From Brevibacillus porteri (GTDB lineage: Bacteria > Bacillota > Bacilli > Brevibacillales > Brevibacillaceae): 64,000 nt of DNA. The translations under genes and the position numbers were made by a program. How positions within the stretch are numbered: position 1 is the stretch's first letter; each line of letters opens with the position of its first letter. Of this stretch, positions 36,483 through 46,695 are shown in pieces. The stretch lies in NCBI RefSeq assembly GCF_003013475.1, contig NZ_PXZO01000020.1:1-64000 (forward strand), in the 5' to 3' direction. The notes beneath the pieces are model-generated. The model searched no databases, was not told the origin of the DNA, and saw nothing but the letters and a program-made list of their open reading frames with translations.

Positions 36483-36631
36483 AGGAAAAGCTACATGTCG
36501 GGGGTCTTTGTGCCTACGGAAAATGAAATTTGTAAGACAGTAACTTTGGTTGGTAGTGAAATCGGGAATATATTACTATAATAAAATAATCCAAAAGATA
36601 TAGATGGATAGGATAGGAGATAGCGTTTTGG

Positions 36632-37051
36632 ATGAATAGCATTCTGATTGTTGATGATACAGCGTTTACGAGACATGTGCTGCGCAACATGTTTGAGTCG
36701 TTAGGACTACATGTCATAGCGGAAGCTGATTCAGGAGAGGAGGCTGTTAGAAATTACTGCTTGTATAAACCATCACTCGTCACGATGGATATCACCATGC
36801 CCGGCATGAATGGTTTGACTGCTTCACGCAAAATCATGGAGTTGGACAAGGATGCCAAGATCATTATTTGCTCAGCGGTGTCTAGGCACGATACCGTCAT
36901 CAAGGCGATTCAGGCAGGTGCGCGGGATTTTATAGCGAAGCCACTGCAGCTGGAGCGAATCGAATGGGCTGTCCAAAAAGTGCTGGGAACAGGGGTAAAT
37001 GTTCGTCAGGGAGATAGACAGGGGAAACAAATAGCTGAGGTGTTAGTATGA
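36632..37051 (+). CDS. CheY-like receiver protein heading the pel operon, copy 2
   Basis: 139 residues: receiver domain with Asp53 (TMDITMPGMNG), DD8-9, Ser and Lys all intact, plus a 16-residue polar tail absent from copy 1. Its stop overlaps the start of the SDR-PelD gene as ATGA, so it is translated with the exopolysaccharide genes. A receiver without output domain here suggests phosphorelay control of the Pel machinery by protein contact; this is inference. Confidence 0.92.
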   Translation: MNSILIVDDTAFTRHVLRNMFESLGLHVIAEADSGEEAVRNYCLYKPSLVTMDITMPGMNGLTASRKIMELDKDAKIIICSAVSRHDTVIKAIQAGARDFIAKPLQLERIEWAVQKVLGTGVNVRQGDRQGKQIAEVLV

Positions 37052-39252
37052 AAGTTTTGATCACAGGTGGTTATGGGTTCATCGGTTCTTTTGTCGCAGA
37101 GAGATTTAATAAGGAAGGCTATCAAGTATTTATCCTCGACAATCTCAGTTCAGGCAATCAGAGGAACGTCACATTTCCGCATAAGGCATACGAGCTGGAT
37201 GTAGCGGATAAAAAATGCGATGAAGTATTTAAAAGCAACAAGTTCGATGTCGTCGTACATTTAGCGGCCCAAGTAAGTGTTGCTGCATCCATGGAAGACC
37301 CCCTGCTGGATTCGAATACGAATATTCTTGGACTCATGAATATGCTGAGGCTATCGAGCAAATATGGCGTGTCCAAATTTATTTTTGCGTCATCAGCCGC
37401 TGTTTACGGCATGAATGAAAATACTCCTTTACACGAAGATTCAGTGTGTGATCCGGTATCTGTTTATGGAATAAACAAGCACATCGGTGAAATGTATTGC
37501 CGCAAATGGGCGGAAATGTATGGCTTGCGAACGGTTGTCTTTCGCTTGGCGAATGTGTATGGCCCGAGACAAAGCGCAGTCGGGGAAGGCGGCGTCATCT
37601 CTACTTTTTTAACCCAGATCAACCATGGAAAAGAAATAGTTTTGCACGGGGACGGCAGTCAAACGAGAGATTTTATTTATGTAGAGGATGTAGCTGACGC
37701 CATTTTCCGTTCCGTTACCACGGATGATACCGGGGTGATGAATTTGTCTACCAATCAGGAAAGCAGCATTAATGAGCTTATTGACATTCTCGGGGCGAAC
37801 CAGCAGCTCCAGGGAATAGTGCGAAGGGAAAAGCGCCCAGGAGATGTAGATAAGTCGGTTTTGGACAATACGCGGGCAAAGAGAAGACTAGATTGGATCC
37901 CGATGTATTCATTGCCGGAGGGGCTAGAAAAAACGGCGCAGTGGTATCAAGAGACCCTCGCAGAGAAAGAACAAGAGCAGGAAAGCGAAGCGAAGAAAAC
38001 GATCAATTGGCTCCGCTCATGGGATGCAAGGCCGTACATTGAGAACATTCTCGCTTTTCTTGTGGTGGTTTTCGCTACAGTTGGAACGGTTAACAGTGGT
38101 GTTTTTGATCTCAAGCTGATTTACATCGTGTTGATAGGCGCGATTTACGGAACGAAGCAATCGCTCTTGTCTGTCATCCTGGCCTGTGGACTTTTCATCG
38201 GAGAAAGCCTGCATAACGGGCGCGATGTCGTATCGCTCTTGTATGACGCCAATGCTCTGTTTCATATCGCTGTCTATTTTATTATCGGGATTGCTGTGGG
38301 GTATTCGATCGATAAACGCAACAGGGACATACTGTCTAAGGAACTGCAAAAGCAAGCGCTGGAAGACAAGTATGACTTTTTAAAAGACATTTACAACGAT
38401 GTCCTGATGGTCAAGCAAGAATTGCAGCAGCAGATCGTGAATTCGGAAGACAGCTTCGGAAAAATCTACAACATCACCAAGGAGCTGGACAGCCTCGAGC
38501 CGGAACGCGTATTGCAGAAATCGGTCAAGGTGCTGGAAAGAATCATGAAGTCCGATGAGATCGCAATTTATACGATGAATCAAAATGGCTCCTTCTTGCG
38601 ATTGATGGCTAAATCAAATAAAGCGGGCTTTGATCTGCCACGCTCGTTGAAAATGAGTGAGCATGCTTATCTTACTGAACTAATGATAATGAAGAAGATC
38701 ATCGTGAATAAAGAGCTGCGTCACGACATGCCTCTTATGGCAGCTCCCATTTTTGACAATGGCAAAATGGTGGCGGTCATAACGCTGCAACAACTTGGAT
38801 TCGAAAATTTTACGATGTACACCCAAAACCTTTTCCAGGTCGCCGTTCAATTGATCTCTTCCGCATTGTCGCGTTCACTTCGTTTCTTAAACTCCACACA
38901 AAAGGATCGCTATCTAGAAGACACCTCCATCCTGATTCCAGCCTATTTTTCGGCTATGTTGAAGAACAAAAGGGACGCCAAGCAACAGTTGAACACTGAC
39001 TTTACACTCTTGGCAGTGGACGCTGCGCAAATGGACCATCATACGCTCTCTTCCTTTATCGCCAGCTCTCTGCGCGAAGCGGATTATATGGGAATGGACG
39101 AAGCAGGAGACATCTATATCATTCTCTCCAATTCAAACGAGCAAGAAGCCAATATCGTGATTGATCGGCTTGGTAGACTCGGCATGGCAGCGAGAATTGT
39201 ACAGGAAAAAGACCAGGATCGCTTCTCCCTGAGGGATGGCGCCTATGCTTAA
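37048..39252 (+). CDS. pelD: SDR nucleotide-sugar epimerase fused to PelD-like c-di-GMP receptor
   Basis: 734 residues. 1-310: extended SDR epimerase (GGYGFIG NAD site; catalytic Tyr140-xxx-Lys144) of the UDP-GlcNAc/GalNAc 4-epimerase type. 332-420: four membrane helices. 425-470: coiled coil. About 470-610: GAF domain. 615-734: degenerate GGDEF domain with EAGDI (685-689) instead of GGDEF but an intact inhibitory-site RxxD (Arg676-Asp679). PelD proteins use this site to bind c-di-GMP and switch Pel synthesis on. The epimerase would supply the UDP-GalNAc precursor. First gene after the receiver, coupled by ATGA. Confidence 0.93.
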   Translation: MKVLITGGYGFIGSFVAERFNKEGYQVFILDNLSSGNQRNVTFPHKAYELDVADKKCDEVFKSNKFDVVVHLAAQVSVAASMEDPLLDSNTNILGLMNMLRLSSKYGVSKFIFASSAAVYGMNENTPLHEDSVCDPVSVYGINKHIGEMYCRKWAEMYGLRTVVFRLANVYGPRQSAVGEGGVISTFLTQINHGKEIVLHGDGSQTRDFIYVEDVADAIFRSVTTDDTGVMNLSTNQESSINELIDILGANQQLQGIVRREKRPGDVDKSVLDNTRAKRRLDWIPMYSLPEGLEKTAQWYQETLAEKEQEQESEAKKTINWLRSWDARPYIENILAFLVVVFATVGTVNSGVFDLKLIYIVLIGAIYGTKQSLLSVILACGLFIGESLHNGRDVVSLLYDANALFHIAVYFIIGIAVGYSIDKRNRDILSKELQKQALEDKYDFLKDIYNDVLMVKQELQQQIVNSEDSFGKIYNITKELDSLEPERVLQKSVKVLERIMKSDEIAIYTMNQNGSFLRLMAKSNKAGFDLPRSLKMSEHAYLTELMIMKKIIVNKELRHDMPLMAAPIFDNGKMVAVITLQQLGFENFTMYTQNLFQVAVQLISSALSRSLRFLNSTQKDRYLEDTSILIPAYFSAMLKNKRDAKQQLNTDFTLLAVDAAQMDHHTLSSFIASSLREADYMGMDEAGDIYIILSNSNEQEANIVIDRLGRLGMAARIVQEKDQDRFSLRDGAYA

Positions 39253-40219
39253 GTTTGTCTTCCTCCATGTATTGGTGACTGTTTGTTACAGTTTGATGCA
39301 AAGCCACGGCCGTAATAAGCAAATGCTGATCGTGCGAATGCTAGTCGCTGGCTTTCTTCCCATTTTCGGTCTTTTATTATTAGCAATTACCGATGTGTAC
39401 AAGCGCACATCGAAAAAGAATGTGAATGAGTTAATGCTGGAGAGCGATTTGTTGAAGCTCTCGGAGGGATCAAATATTTTTCGAAGAACGGACATGGAAA
39501 AGGAAATGAACATCGTTCCAGTTGAGGACATTCTGTTTTTGAATGACACCAGCACGCGGCGAAAGATGCTGATCGATGTCCTGAAAGAGCAGACCATTTG
39601 GCAGATCGGCACATTGGAGACAGCCCTGCAAAACGAAGATTCGGAAACGGTTCACTACGCAGCAGCCGCTTTAACGGAAATGCGACGCAACCTTCAGCTT
39701 CAGCTGCAGGATTTATCGGTGAAATACGAGGAAAACAAGCAGAATCTTGAGGTTTTGCGCGCCTACGCAGACGTATTGAAGAAGTACTTGGACAGTCCAC
39801 TTATTGATCAACGAACCTATGTGAAATACAGCTATACGTATTCCTTTGTGCTGGAGTCTTTATTGGACATCTATCAGGAAGAAGAAAGCTATTTTGTGGA
39901 CAAGATCAATTGTGAGCTAGTGAACCAGTCCTATGAAAAAGCCGCACAGTACTGTCAATTGTTTCATGAGTATCATCCAGAAAGCGAACAGCCATATGTC
40001 ATGTCGCTAAAGCGATTCTTTACGATCAGAGACCATGCAGGGTTTGCGGCAGAAATGAATCGATTAAAAGGCTCGGCGGTTAAAATCTCTCACGCTACGC
40101 TGATGATGATTCGCTACTGGAACACCCTAGAAGCTGATGAGCAAGACAGTACTTGGAAGGAAGTCGCTGCTGCACAGGAAACAGGTACGAATTCGAAAGA
40201 GATGAGCGATACAAAATGA
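39245..40219 (+). CDS. pelE: PelE-like membrane/TPR-like protein
   Basis: 324 residues: two N-terminal membrane helices (about 1-18 and 27-48), then an all-helical cytoplasmic part including a long coiled-coil-like segment and TPR-like helices. This matches PelE, the scaffold between PelD and PelF. Start ATG 39245 follows GAGGGA with eight-base spacing, overlapping the end of pelD; an ATG at 39236 overlaps the ribosome binding site. Identification rests on position plus topology. Confidence 0.8.
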   Translation: MLKFVFLHVLVTVCYSLMQSHGRNKQMLIVRMLVAGFLPIFGLLLLAITDVYKRTSKKNVNELMLESDLLKLSEGSNIFRRTDMEKEMNIVPVEDILFLNDTSTRRKMLIDVLKEQTIWQIGTLETALQNEDSETVHYAAAALTEMRRNLQLQLQDLSVKYEENKQNLEVLRAYADVLKKYLDSPLIDQRTYVKYSYTYSFVLESLLDIYQEEESYFVDKINCELVNQSYEKAAQYCQLFHEYHPESEQPYVMSLKRFFTIRDHAGFAAEMNRLKGSAVKISHATLMMIRYWNTLEADEQDSTWKEVAAAQETGTNSKEMSDTK

Positions 40220-42123
40220 GAATGACAAGGAACAGGAGAAAGAAAAGAGACAGGGAAATGGATCGAGAATGGAGCCAGTCGAGGTCCAACGACATTCCTG
40301 TGAAAAAAAACATCTACCTCATTCTGATCTTTGTGGCGATTCTGGGGATCACCATAGAAGCTACCCGATCACAGTTCATCCTCCAGGTGAGCAGTAATAA
40401 ATCGGGAGGCTCGGGAGTGCAGACTGACGAGCCGAAGCAAAACGCAATCAGCCAGGAGGAAATCGCCAAGCTTGCAAGGGAGCGGTTCCTCGTTCTGCAT
40501 GATTCCAAGGATGAGAGCAGTATGGCAATCGCGAGGAATGTGGAGCAAGTGCTACGGTACATGAAAAAGGAGTACGATCTCGCAGACATTAAGCAATTTT
40601 CGAAGCCCGATCCCCAATACATGACGGTCATTGTCACTGTAGAAAATCTGGGCTTGCTAGCCGATCTGGATGCAATGATGCAATATGCGCACAATGGGGG
40701 AAATGTGTTCCTTTCTCGTACGCCTGAATACAATGACAGTTTATATCGCATTTACCGAAAGCTAGGGATCAATTCCATCGATCTCCCCATCGTGACAAAC
40801 GGCATTCAGATGAGATCCAATCTCTTGATCCAAGGAAAAAATGCAAAAATCGGGGGAGAGTCCATTGTTAATTCCTCGATTCCCGTAGAGCTGGATAGGC
40901 AAGCGAAGGTACATGCTGTTTCTGCCGACAATATGCCACTGCTATGGGAGGCTCAGCATGGACAGGGAAAGTTCCTGGTCTATAACGGGACAAATATGCA
41001 ATCTGCCATGAACAGAGGACTGATTGCTGGTGGCATCAGTTTACTGAATCAAGATTTCATGTACCCCATTTTCAATATGAAAATCACGTATATTGACGAC
41101 TTTCCTGCTCCCTTTCGCCAGGGAATCGAGCCGAGTATTTACCGCGAGTACCGCAAAGATATTCCCAGCTTCTTTCGGGATGTGTGGTGGCCCGACATGA
41201 TCAAGCTTGCTGCTGATTACGATGTGACCTACACGGGAGCGATTATCAAAACCTACAATAACCGAGTTTCCGCCCCCTTCGCCGATGAGGAAGGAACAGA
41301 TTCGAACAATCTGATTACGTACGGCAGGGATTTGGTGAAATTGGGTGGCGAATTGGGCATCCACGGATATAATCATCAATCGCTGGTTACTGATCAAGCG
41401 ACAGCGAGCCATTACGAGTATAAGGCTTGGCCTGATGAAGCAAGTATGGCCGAGTCACTTTCGTACCTGAACGATTATATCAAGAAGGTCTTCTCGTCAT
41501 ATGACGTACAGGTGTATGTCCCGCCTTCCAACGTGTTGGGAGCCGAAGGGCGTCGAGCGCTGAAAACGTCCTTCCCTGATCTGAGAGTCATTGCCTCCTT
41601 ATATGCGGAATCAGACAGCACGCACGAATACATCCAGGAGTTTTCCGTGGCCGAAGATGGCATCGTAGAGCTGCCGCGTATTACCTCGGGATACAGTCGC
41701 ACAGACATTCATGATTGGTACATAGCGAATGCGATCACATCCATCGGTGTCTTTTCCCATTTTGTTCATCCAGACGATGTGTTGGACAAGGAACGAAGCA
41801 ATAACAAGTCGTGGCCGGAATTGGCAAAAGACTTTCAACGTATGATGGAAGAGCTTTACCAGCACTATCCATGGCTGCGCAGCCAGACTGCTTCCGAAGC
41901 TGCAGCAAGCCTTGAGAGCTATTTGCAGACGGATGTGTATATAGCGCATACGGATAAAAAAATGACAGGATACATGAACAACTTCTCCGACGAAATGTAT
42001 TACATTTTGCGGACAAATAAAAAAATGACGAGCTTAGTAAATTGCACGGTAGAAAAAATAGAGGAAGGCGCCTATCTCGTACGTGCAACGGGTGCAAAAT
42101 TTGAAATAGGACTGGAAGAGTAA
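40216..42123 (+). CDS. pelA: PelA-type polysaccharide deacetylase (PelA-DA, DUF2194-like)
   Basis: 635 residues: short basic N terminus, one membrane anchor (about 32-48), an N-terminal sensor-like region, and a NodB-type deacetylase core with the metal/catalytic ITYIDDFPAPF and HGYNH (HxxxH) motifs. It corresponds to the deacetylase part of PelA; no glycoside hydrolase domain is seen. Would partly deacetylate GalNAc/GlcNAc polymer outside the membrane. ATG 40216 overlaps the pelE stop (ATGA). Confidence 0.85.
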   Translation: MRMTRNRRKKRDREMDREWSQSRSNDIPVKKNIYLILIFVAILGITIEATRSQFILQVSSNKSGGSGVQTDEPKQNAISQEEIAKLARERFLVLHDSKDESSMAIARNVEQVLRYMKKEYDLADIKQFSKPDPQYMTVIVTVENLGLLADLDAMMQYAHNGGNVFLSRTPEYNDSLYRIYRKLGINSIDLPIVTNGIQMRSNLLIQGKNAKIGGESIVNSSIPVELDRQAKVHAVSADNMPLLWEAQHGQGKFLVYNGTNMQSAMNRGLIAGGISLLNQDFMYPIFNMKITYIDDFPAPFRQGIEPSIYREYRKDIPSFFRDVWWPDMIKLAADYDVTYTGAIIKTYNNRVSAPFADEEGTDSNNLITYGRDLVKLGGELGIHGYNHQSLVTDQATASHYEYKAWPDEASMAESLSYLNDYIKKVFSSYDVQVYVPPSNVLGAEGRRALKTSFPDLRVIASLYAESDSTHEYIQEFSVAEDGIVELPRITSGYSRTDIHDWYIANAITSIGVFSHFVHPDDVLDKERSNNKSWPELAKDFQRMMEELYQHYPWLRSQTASEAAASLESYLQTDVYIAHTDKKMTGYMNNFSDEMYYILRTNKKMTSLVNCTVEKIEEGAYLVRATGAKFEIGLEE

Positions 42124-42126
42124 GCG

Positions 42127-43533
42127 ATGAAAATTTGTCTGATTGCCGAAGGATCTTACCCTTTTATTACAGGGGGTGTCTCTAGTTGGATTCATTCCTT
42201 AATCGCTAGCATGCCAGAGCATGAGTTTATCATTTATGCGATTGGTGCAGAAGAGAAAAATAGGGGGAAATACGTCTACCAGCTCCCCGCGAATGTGGTG
42301 GAAATCAAAGAGGTATTTCTGGATGCCTATCTCAAAGAAGATGCTGCACTGGGCAAGCGTCTGGGGCTAACTGAGGATGAGCAGCAAGCGGTGCTTTCGT
42401 TGCTTGATGGCAGTAAGGGCGACTGGCATGCTCTTTTTTCCGTGTTGTCGGGGAGTAAGGTGCCATCCGTAGCCGAGTTGCTTACAAGCAAGGACTTTTT
42501 CGAGGTAATCCAGCGGCTTTGCGAGCAAAAATACCCGCAAATTCCCTTTACCGAAATGATCTGGATGATTCGCTCGATGGTGTTGCCACTATGTCTAGTC
42601 ATTCAAAACGGCATGCCGCAAGCGGATTTGTATCACAGTGTTTGTACGGGATATGGCGGTGTAGCAGGGAGTCTCGGGAAGTATCTGCATGAAAAGCCGT
42701 TTTTGCTGACGGAGCACGGAATCTACACCCGCGAGCGGGAAGAAGAAATTATCAAGGCAAACTGGATTAAGGGTCACTTTAAAGATATTTGGATTGATTA
42801 TTTTCATAACCTTTCTGCATGTGCCTACTCTTATGCGGATGAGGTAATCACGTTGTTTGAGCGAAACAAGGAAATTCAGATTGAGCTAGGCTGTGATCCT
42901 TCCAAAGTATCAGTGATCCCAAACGGTGTAAAAGTGAGCGATTATGTAGACATCGTGGAGGAAAAAAAGAACGATGCAATAACGATTGGCGCTGTCGTCC
43001 GTGTGGTACCCATCAAGGATATTAAAACAATGCTGCACAGCTTCGGGCTCGTCAAAGAACAAGTGCCACACGCACGCTTTGTCATCATGGGTCCGACGGA
43101 TGAAGACGAGGAGTACTACACAGAATGCCTGCAATTGGTCGAAAGCCTGCAACTGGAGGATGTGACGTTTACGGGTGCGGTCAATGTGAAAGAGTATCTC
43201 GGAAAAATGGACATGCTTGTTTTGACCAGCATCAGTGAAGGACAACCGCTCGTTATTTTGGAAGGAATGGCATGCAGAAAGCCCTTCGTCACAACGGACG
43301 TGGGAAGCTGTCGGGAATTGTTGTACGGCAATGGCGACAACTATGGCAACGCAGGGATAACGGTACCCGTCATGCATTTTACTCAAGTTGCTCAAGCGAT
43401 CATTACGTTATGCCAAAACGAGCCCATGAGACGGCGAATGGGCAGATGTGGCTTCCAGAGAGTATCAGCTATTTACACACATGAGAATTTCTTGGCGGGA
43501 TATCGCAATATGTATCGGAAATACGAGGTGTAA
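42127..43533 (+). CDS. pelF: Pel glycosyltransferase PelF (GT4)
   Basis: 468-residue cytosolic GT4 enzyme. PelF hallmarks: EGSYPFITGGVSSWIHSL at the N terminus, LLTEHGIYTREREEEI, and the donor site with IPNGV and SISEGQPLVILEGMA. It polymerises UDP-GalNAc/UDP-GlcNAc into Pel. Three bases after the deacetylase gene. Confidence 0.95.
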   Translation: MKICLIAEGSYPFITGGVSSWIHSLIASMPEHEFIIYAIGAEEKNRGKYVYQLPANVVEIKEVFLDAYLKEDAALGKRLGLTEDEQQAVLSLLDGSKGDWHALFSVLSGSKVPSVAELLTSKDFFEVIQRLCEQKYPQIPFTEMIWMIRSMVLPLCLVIQNGMPQADLYHSVCTGYGGVAGSLGKYLHEKPFLLTEHGIYTREREEEIIKANWIKGHFKDIWIDYFHNLSACAYSYADEVITLFERNKEIQIELGCDPSKVSVIPNGVKVSDYVDIVEEKKNDAITIGAVVRVVPIKDIKTMLHSFGLVKEQVPHARFVIMGPTDEDEEYYTECLQLVESLQLEDVTFTGAVNVKEYLGKMDMLVLTSISEGQPLVILEGMACRKPFVTTDVGSCRELLYGNGDNYGNAGITVPVMHFTQVAQAIITLCQNEPMRRRMGRCGFQRVSAIYTHENFLAGYRNMYRKYEV

Positions 43534-43538
43534 GAAAC

Positions 43539-44939
43539 ATGGCGGGCATTGGCTTTGAACTGAAGAAAATGTTTCGGAATAAAGGGTATTTGTCCAGTGT
43601 GAAGGCGTATGCATTTTCTTCGTTGGTCACAGTCGGACCGATGCTGATTTGTATGGTAATGATTACGGTGCTACAGCAAATTCTTCTTCAATGGAATGTC
43701 AGCTATTTGGAAAGGATGTCTTTTTTAGCAGCTGTCGTTTATGCATTCGTGTTTTCTCTGTTAATTACCTGCGGCTTTTCCATGGTCATTTCTCGCTATA
43801 TCGCAGACAAAATTTACTTGCGTGAGTATAACGACATCATTGCGTCTTTGTATGGAGTTATCGCTGTTTGTCTAGGTTTGGGGGGAATTCTCGGCGGTGC
43901 CTTTTACTGGCTCGCGCCTCTACCGTCTGGCTTTAAGCTCGTAGCCTACCTTCTTTTTGTGGAACTGATCGTCGTATGGCTGCAATCTGCCTACTTGTCC
44001 GCATTAAAGGATTATATGCGCATCATTCGTGGGTATTTGGCTGCTGTTGCCGTTACGCTTCTGGCTGCTTTTCTGCTGTTGAATCTGACTGAGCTGGAAA
44101 AAGGAATCGCGATGCTGATTTCTTTGGATCTCGGCTTTTTTACGATGATCGTCCTATCTATGCTTCATCTGGAGAGTTTTTTCCCAAAGCGGGAGAGGAA
44201 TTATTTTGATTTCCTGAAGTACGTGAAAAAGTACCCAAGTCTGCTTGGTGTGGGTCTCTTTTGTTCTCTCGGTTTTTATGTGCACCATTTTATTTACTGG
44301 CTGGGGAGTCCGCTGCAGGAGATCGTGGCGGATACTTACGTGATTGCGCCTTTTTACGACGTGCCAGCGTTCTACGCTTCCTTGAGCATATTGCCTACCA
44401 TGGTCATGTTTGTGGTATCTGTGGAGACTGCTTTTTACGAGAAGTATCGAGCGTATTACGGAACGATATTGGGCACAGGCTCGGTGCAGGATATCAAGCG
44501 GGCGAAAACTGACATGATTCAAACGTTGATGCAGGAGCTCAGCTTCATGATGGAGGTGCAGCTGTTCTTTTCCTTCGTTGCACTGGCTTTAGGCATTACG
44601 CTGCTTCCGCACATCGGTTTTACGTCCGATCAAATGGAGCGGTACAACATCTTGGTCATCGCGGGATATTTGTACGCTGTTATGTTTGTGATCGTGCTGA
44701 TGTTGCTCTATTTTGACGATCGGAAGGGGGCGTTTGCGGTGACAACCTTATTTCTCATCAGTACCGTTGTCATCACTATAGCGATGTTGCCCCTTCAAAA
44801 CTACGGTTTTTCATTTTTTATTGCTTCGTTTCTTGCACTGGTAGCCGGTCTCGGCAGGCTGATCTATTACTTGAAAAATATCGATTATTACACCTACTGC
44901 CTACAGCCGCTCTTTGTCAAAGGAAAACGAATGGAATAG
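43539..44939 (+). CDS. pelG: Pel export membrane protein PelG
   Basis: 466 residues with about 12 membrane helices, MATE/Wzx-like fold, and the characteristic MAGIGFELKKMF start. PelG forms the inner-membrane route with PelD, PelE and PelF. Five bases after pelF. Confidence 0.95.
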   Translation: MAGIGFELKKMFRNKGYLSSVKAYAFSSLVTVGPMLICMVMITVLQQILLQWNVSYLERMSFLAAVVYAFVFSLLITCGFSMVISRYIADKIYLREYNDIIASLYGVIAVCLGLGGILGGAFYWLAPLPSGFKLVAYLLFVELIVVWLQSAYLSALKDYMRIIRGYLAAVAVTLLAAFLLLNLTELEKGIAMLISLDLGFFTMIVLSMLHLESFFPKRERNYFDFLKYVKKYPSLLGVGLFCSLGFYVHHFIYWLGSPLQEIVADTYVIAPFYDVPAFYASLSILPTMVMFVVSVETAFYEKYRAYYGTILGTGSVQDIKRAKTDMIQTLMQELSFMMEVQLFFSFVALALGITLLPHIGFTSDQMERYNILVIAGYLYAVMFVIVLMLLYFDDRKGAFAVTTLFLISTVVITIAMLPLQNYGFSFFIASFLALVAGLGRLIYYLKNIDYYTYCLQPLFVKGKRME

Positions 44940-44970
44940 ACGGGGATGTATAGATTGAGGAGGACATAGG

Positions 44971-46695
44971 TTGAAGAAAAAACGATTCGTACTGAGCCTG
45001 TTCGTTGCATTAGGAGTTGTATCGACTGGTTGTACACAAGATGCGCCTGAACAGCCAGTGTCAGACAACTCGCCAGCAACGAATCAGGTGGCGTCAACTC
45101 AGCAGATGAACGAGGATCTGATTGAAAATAGAAGCGTATACGATCAGGATGTTGATGGGAGCATTGTCCATTTATATGTGACGGTAGTCAACGAAGAAAA
45201 TTCGAAACTGAAAACGACCACCTTTACGGAACTCAATCTAGCTCCTAGTGGACGGAATGAAAAGGGAGAAGATCTCCAGGCCAAAGTCATTATGCAGGAA
45301 GGGACGGCGGAGGGGCCAACCCAGGGGTACTTTGGTTTTGGCGAGTCGAGAGCGAACGGAACGATTGAGCTGCGGGGGGAATCGAGCAGAAGAGCGGAAC
45401 AAAAATCGTACAAAATCCGTTTGTTCGACAGCGCCGGATACTGGCGGGATCAGCGCAACATCAACTTAAGTAAGCATAAGTCTGACATGACGCGTGTTCG
45501 ACAAAAGCTTAGCTTTGATTATTTCGAGCAAATGCCAAATATGACCAGTTTGCGGACGCAGTTCGTTCAAGTAAAAATCAAGGATTTGACCAAAAAAAAT
45601 CCGGACCGAGACTTTGTTGATTACGGTTTGTTCACTCAAATTGAACAGCCAAACAAAACATTTTTGCAGGCACACGGATTGGACCGAAACGGAAATTTGT
45701 ACAAGGCAATTGATTTCGAGTTCCACCGTTACGAGGAACAACTCAAGCTGGCAACAGACCCTACCTACGATAAGAAAGCCTTTGAGAAAATTTTGGAGAT
45801 CAAAGGCAGTGAGAATCATGAAAAGCTCATTTCGATGCTGGACGATCTTCACAATCCTGCGATCAATACGCAAGACTTTTTGGACAGGCATTTTGATCGG
45901 GAGAACTACTATACATGGCTGGCATCCAACCTGTTGATGGGGAATCACGACACGGCTGTTCATAATTTTTACTTGTACAGCCCTAGCAACTCCAACAAGT
46001 GGTATTTCCTACCGTGGGACTATGACGCATCGTGGGGATTTTTTGAAGAAGAGCTCAAGCGAAGCCCGGAAAAAGGGCTTGGACAATGGCAGTTTGGCAT
46101 TTCCGACTACTGGGTGTCGAATTTGCATCGCCGCATCTTTAAAGATCCCGAAAACATCAAAACGCTTAACGAAAAGGTTGAGGAAATCAGCAAGATCATT
46201 ACGAAGGAGCAAACGGAAAAATACTTGAAGAGCTATTATCCGATTGTGAGTAAATATGTGCTGCAACAACCTGATTTATATAACTTACCGCTGGATGTCT
46301 CCTATTTTCACAATGAGCAAGCACTTCTATCTGGTGAACCGGAGCGTAACAAAAAGAGGTACTATGAACGCCAAGAGAATCCGATGCCCTTTTTTATGGG
46401 GGAGCCAAGAAAAGAAGGAGATAAGCTCATTTTTGCCTGGGACCATTCCTATGACCTGCAAGGTGACGATCTGACCTACGACTTTACCGTCAGTTACGAT
46501 CCTGCGTTTACGAAGATACACGCGCAGGCCAAGGGGCTGACAGGGGTCCAATACACGATAAACGATCCGGGTAAAGGCCGCTTTTTCTGGCGTGTGATTG
46601 TTCGGGACAGCAAAGGGAACACACAGACGGCATTTGACAGGGTAGAGTCCGAGGATGCGCTTTATCATGGGGTGAAGGAGTTCGTATTGAAATGA
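44971..46695 (+). CDS. CotH-kinase-fold lipoprotein
   Basis: 574 residues from a TTG start with a strong GAGGAGGA site. Signal peptide with lipobox VSTGC. The CotH domain (about 120-420) shows IELRGESSR, KSYKIRLF, RTQFVQV, YGLFTQIEQ, and WLASNLLMGNHDTAVHNFYLY with the metal-binding LPWDYDASWG. C-terminal part (about 490-574) is beta-rich and Fn3-like. CotH proteins phosphorylate spore-coat proteins in Bacillus, but extracellular relatives exist next to VTC-domain genes. Overlaps the next gene by ATGA, hence one operon with pel. Confidence 0.88.
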   Translation: MKKKRFVLSLFVALGVVSTGCTQDAPEQPVSDNSPATNQVASTQQMNEDLIENRSVYDQDVDGSIVHLYVTVVNEENSKLKTTTFTELNLAPSGRNEKGEDLQAKVIMQEGTAEGPTQGYFGFGESRANGTIELRGESSRRAEQKSYKIRLFDSAGYWRDQRNINLSKHKSDMTRVRQKLSFDYFEQMPNMTSLRTQFVQVKIKDLTKKNPDRDFVDYGLFTQIEQPNKTFLQAHGLDRNGNLYKAIDFEFHRYEEQLKLATDPTYDKKAFEKILEIKGSENHEKLISMLDDLHNPAINTQDFLDRHFDRENYYTWLASNLLMGNHDTAVHNFYLYSPSNSNKWYFLPWDYDASWGFFEEELKRSPEKGLGQWQFGISDYWVSNLHRRIFKDPENIKTLNEKVEEISKIITKEQTEKYLKSYYPIVSKYVLQQPDLYNLPLDVSYFHNEQALLSGEPERNKKRYYERQENPMPFFMGEPRKEGDKLIFAWDHSYDLQGDDLTYDFTVSYDPAFTKIHAQAKGLTGVQYTINDPGKGRFFWRVIVRDSKGNTQTAFDRVESEDALYHGVKEFVLK

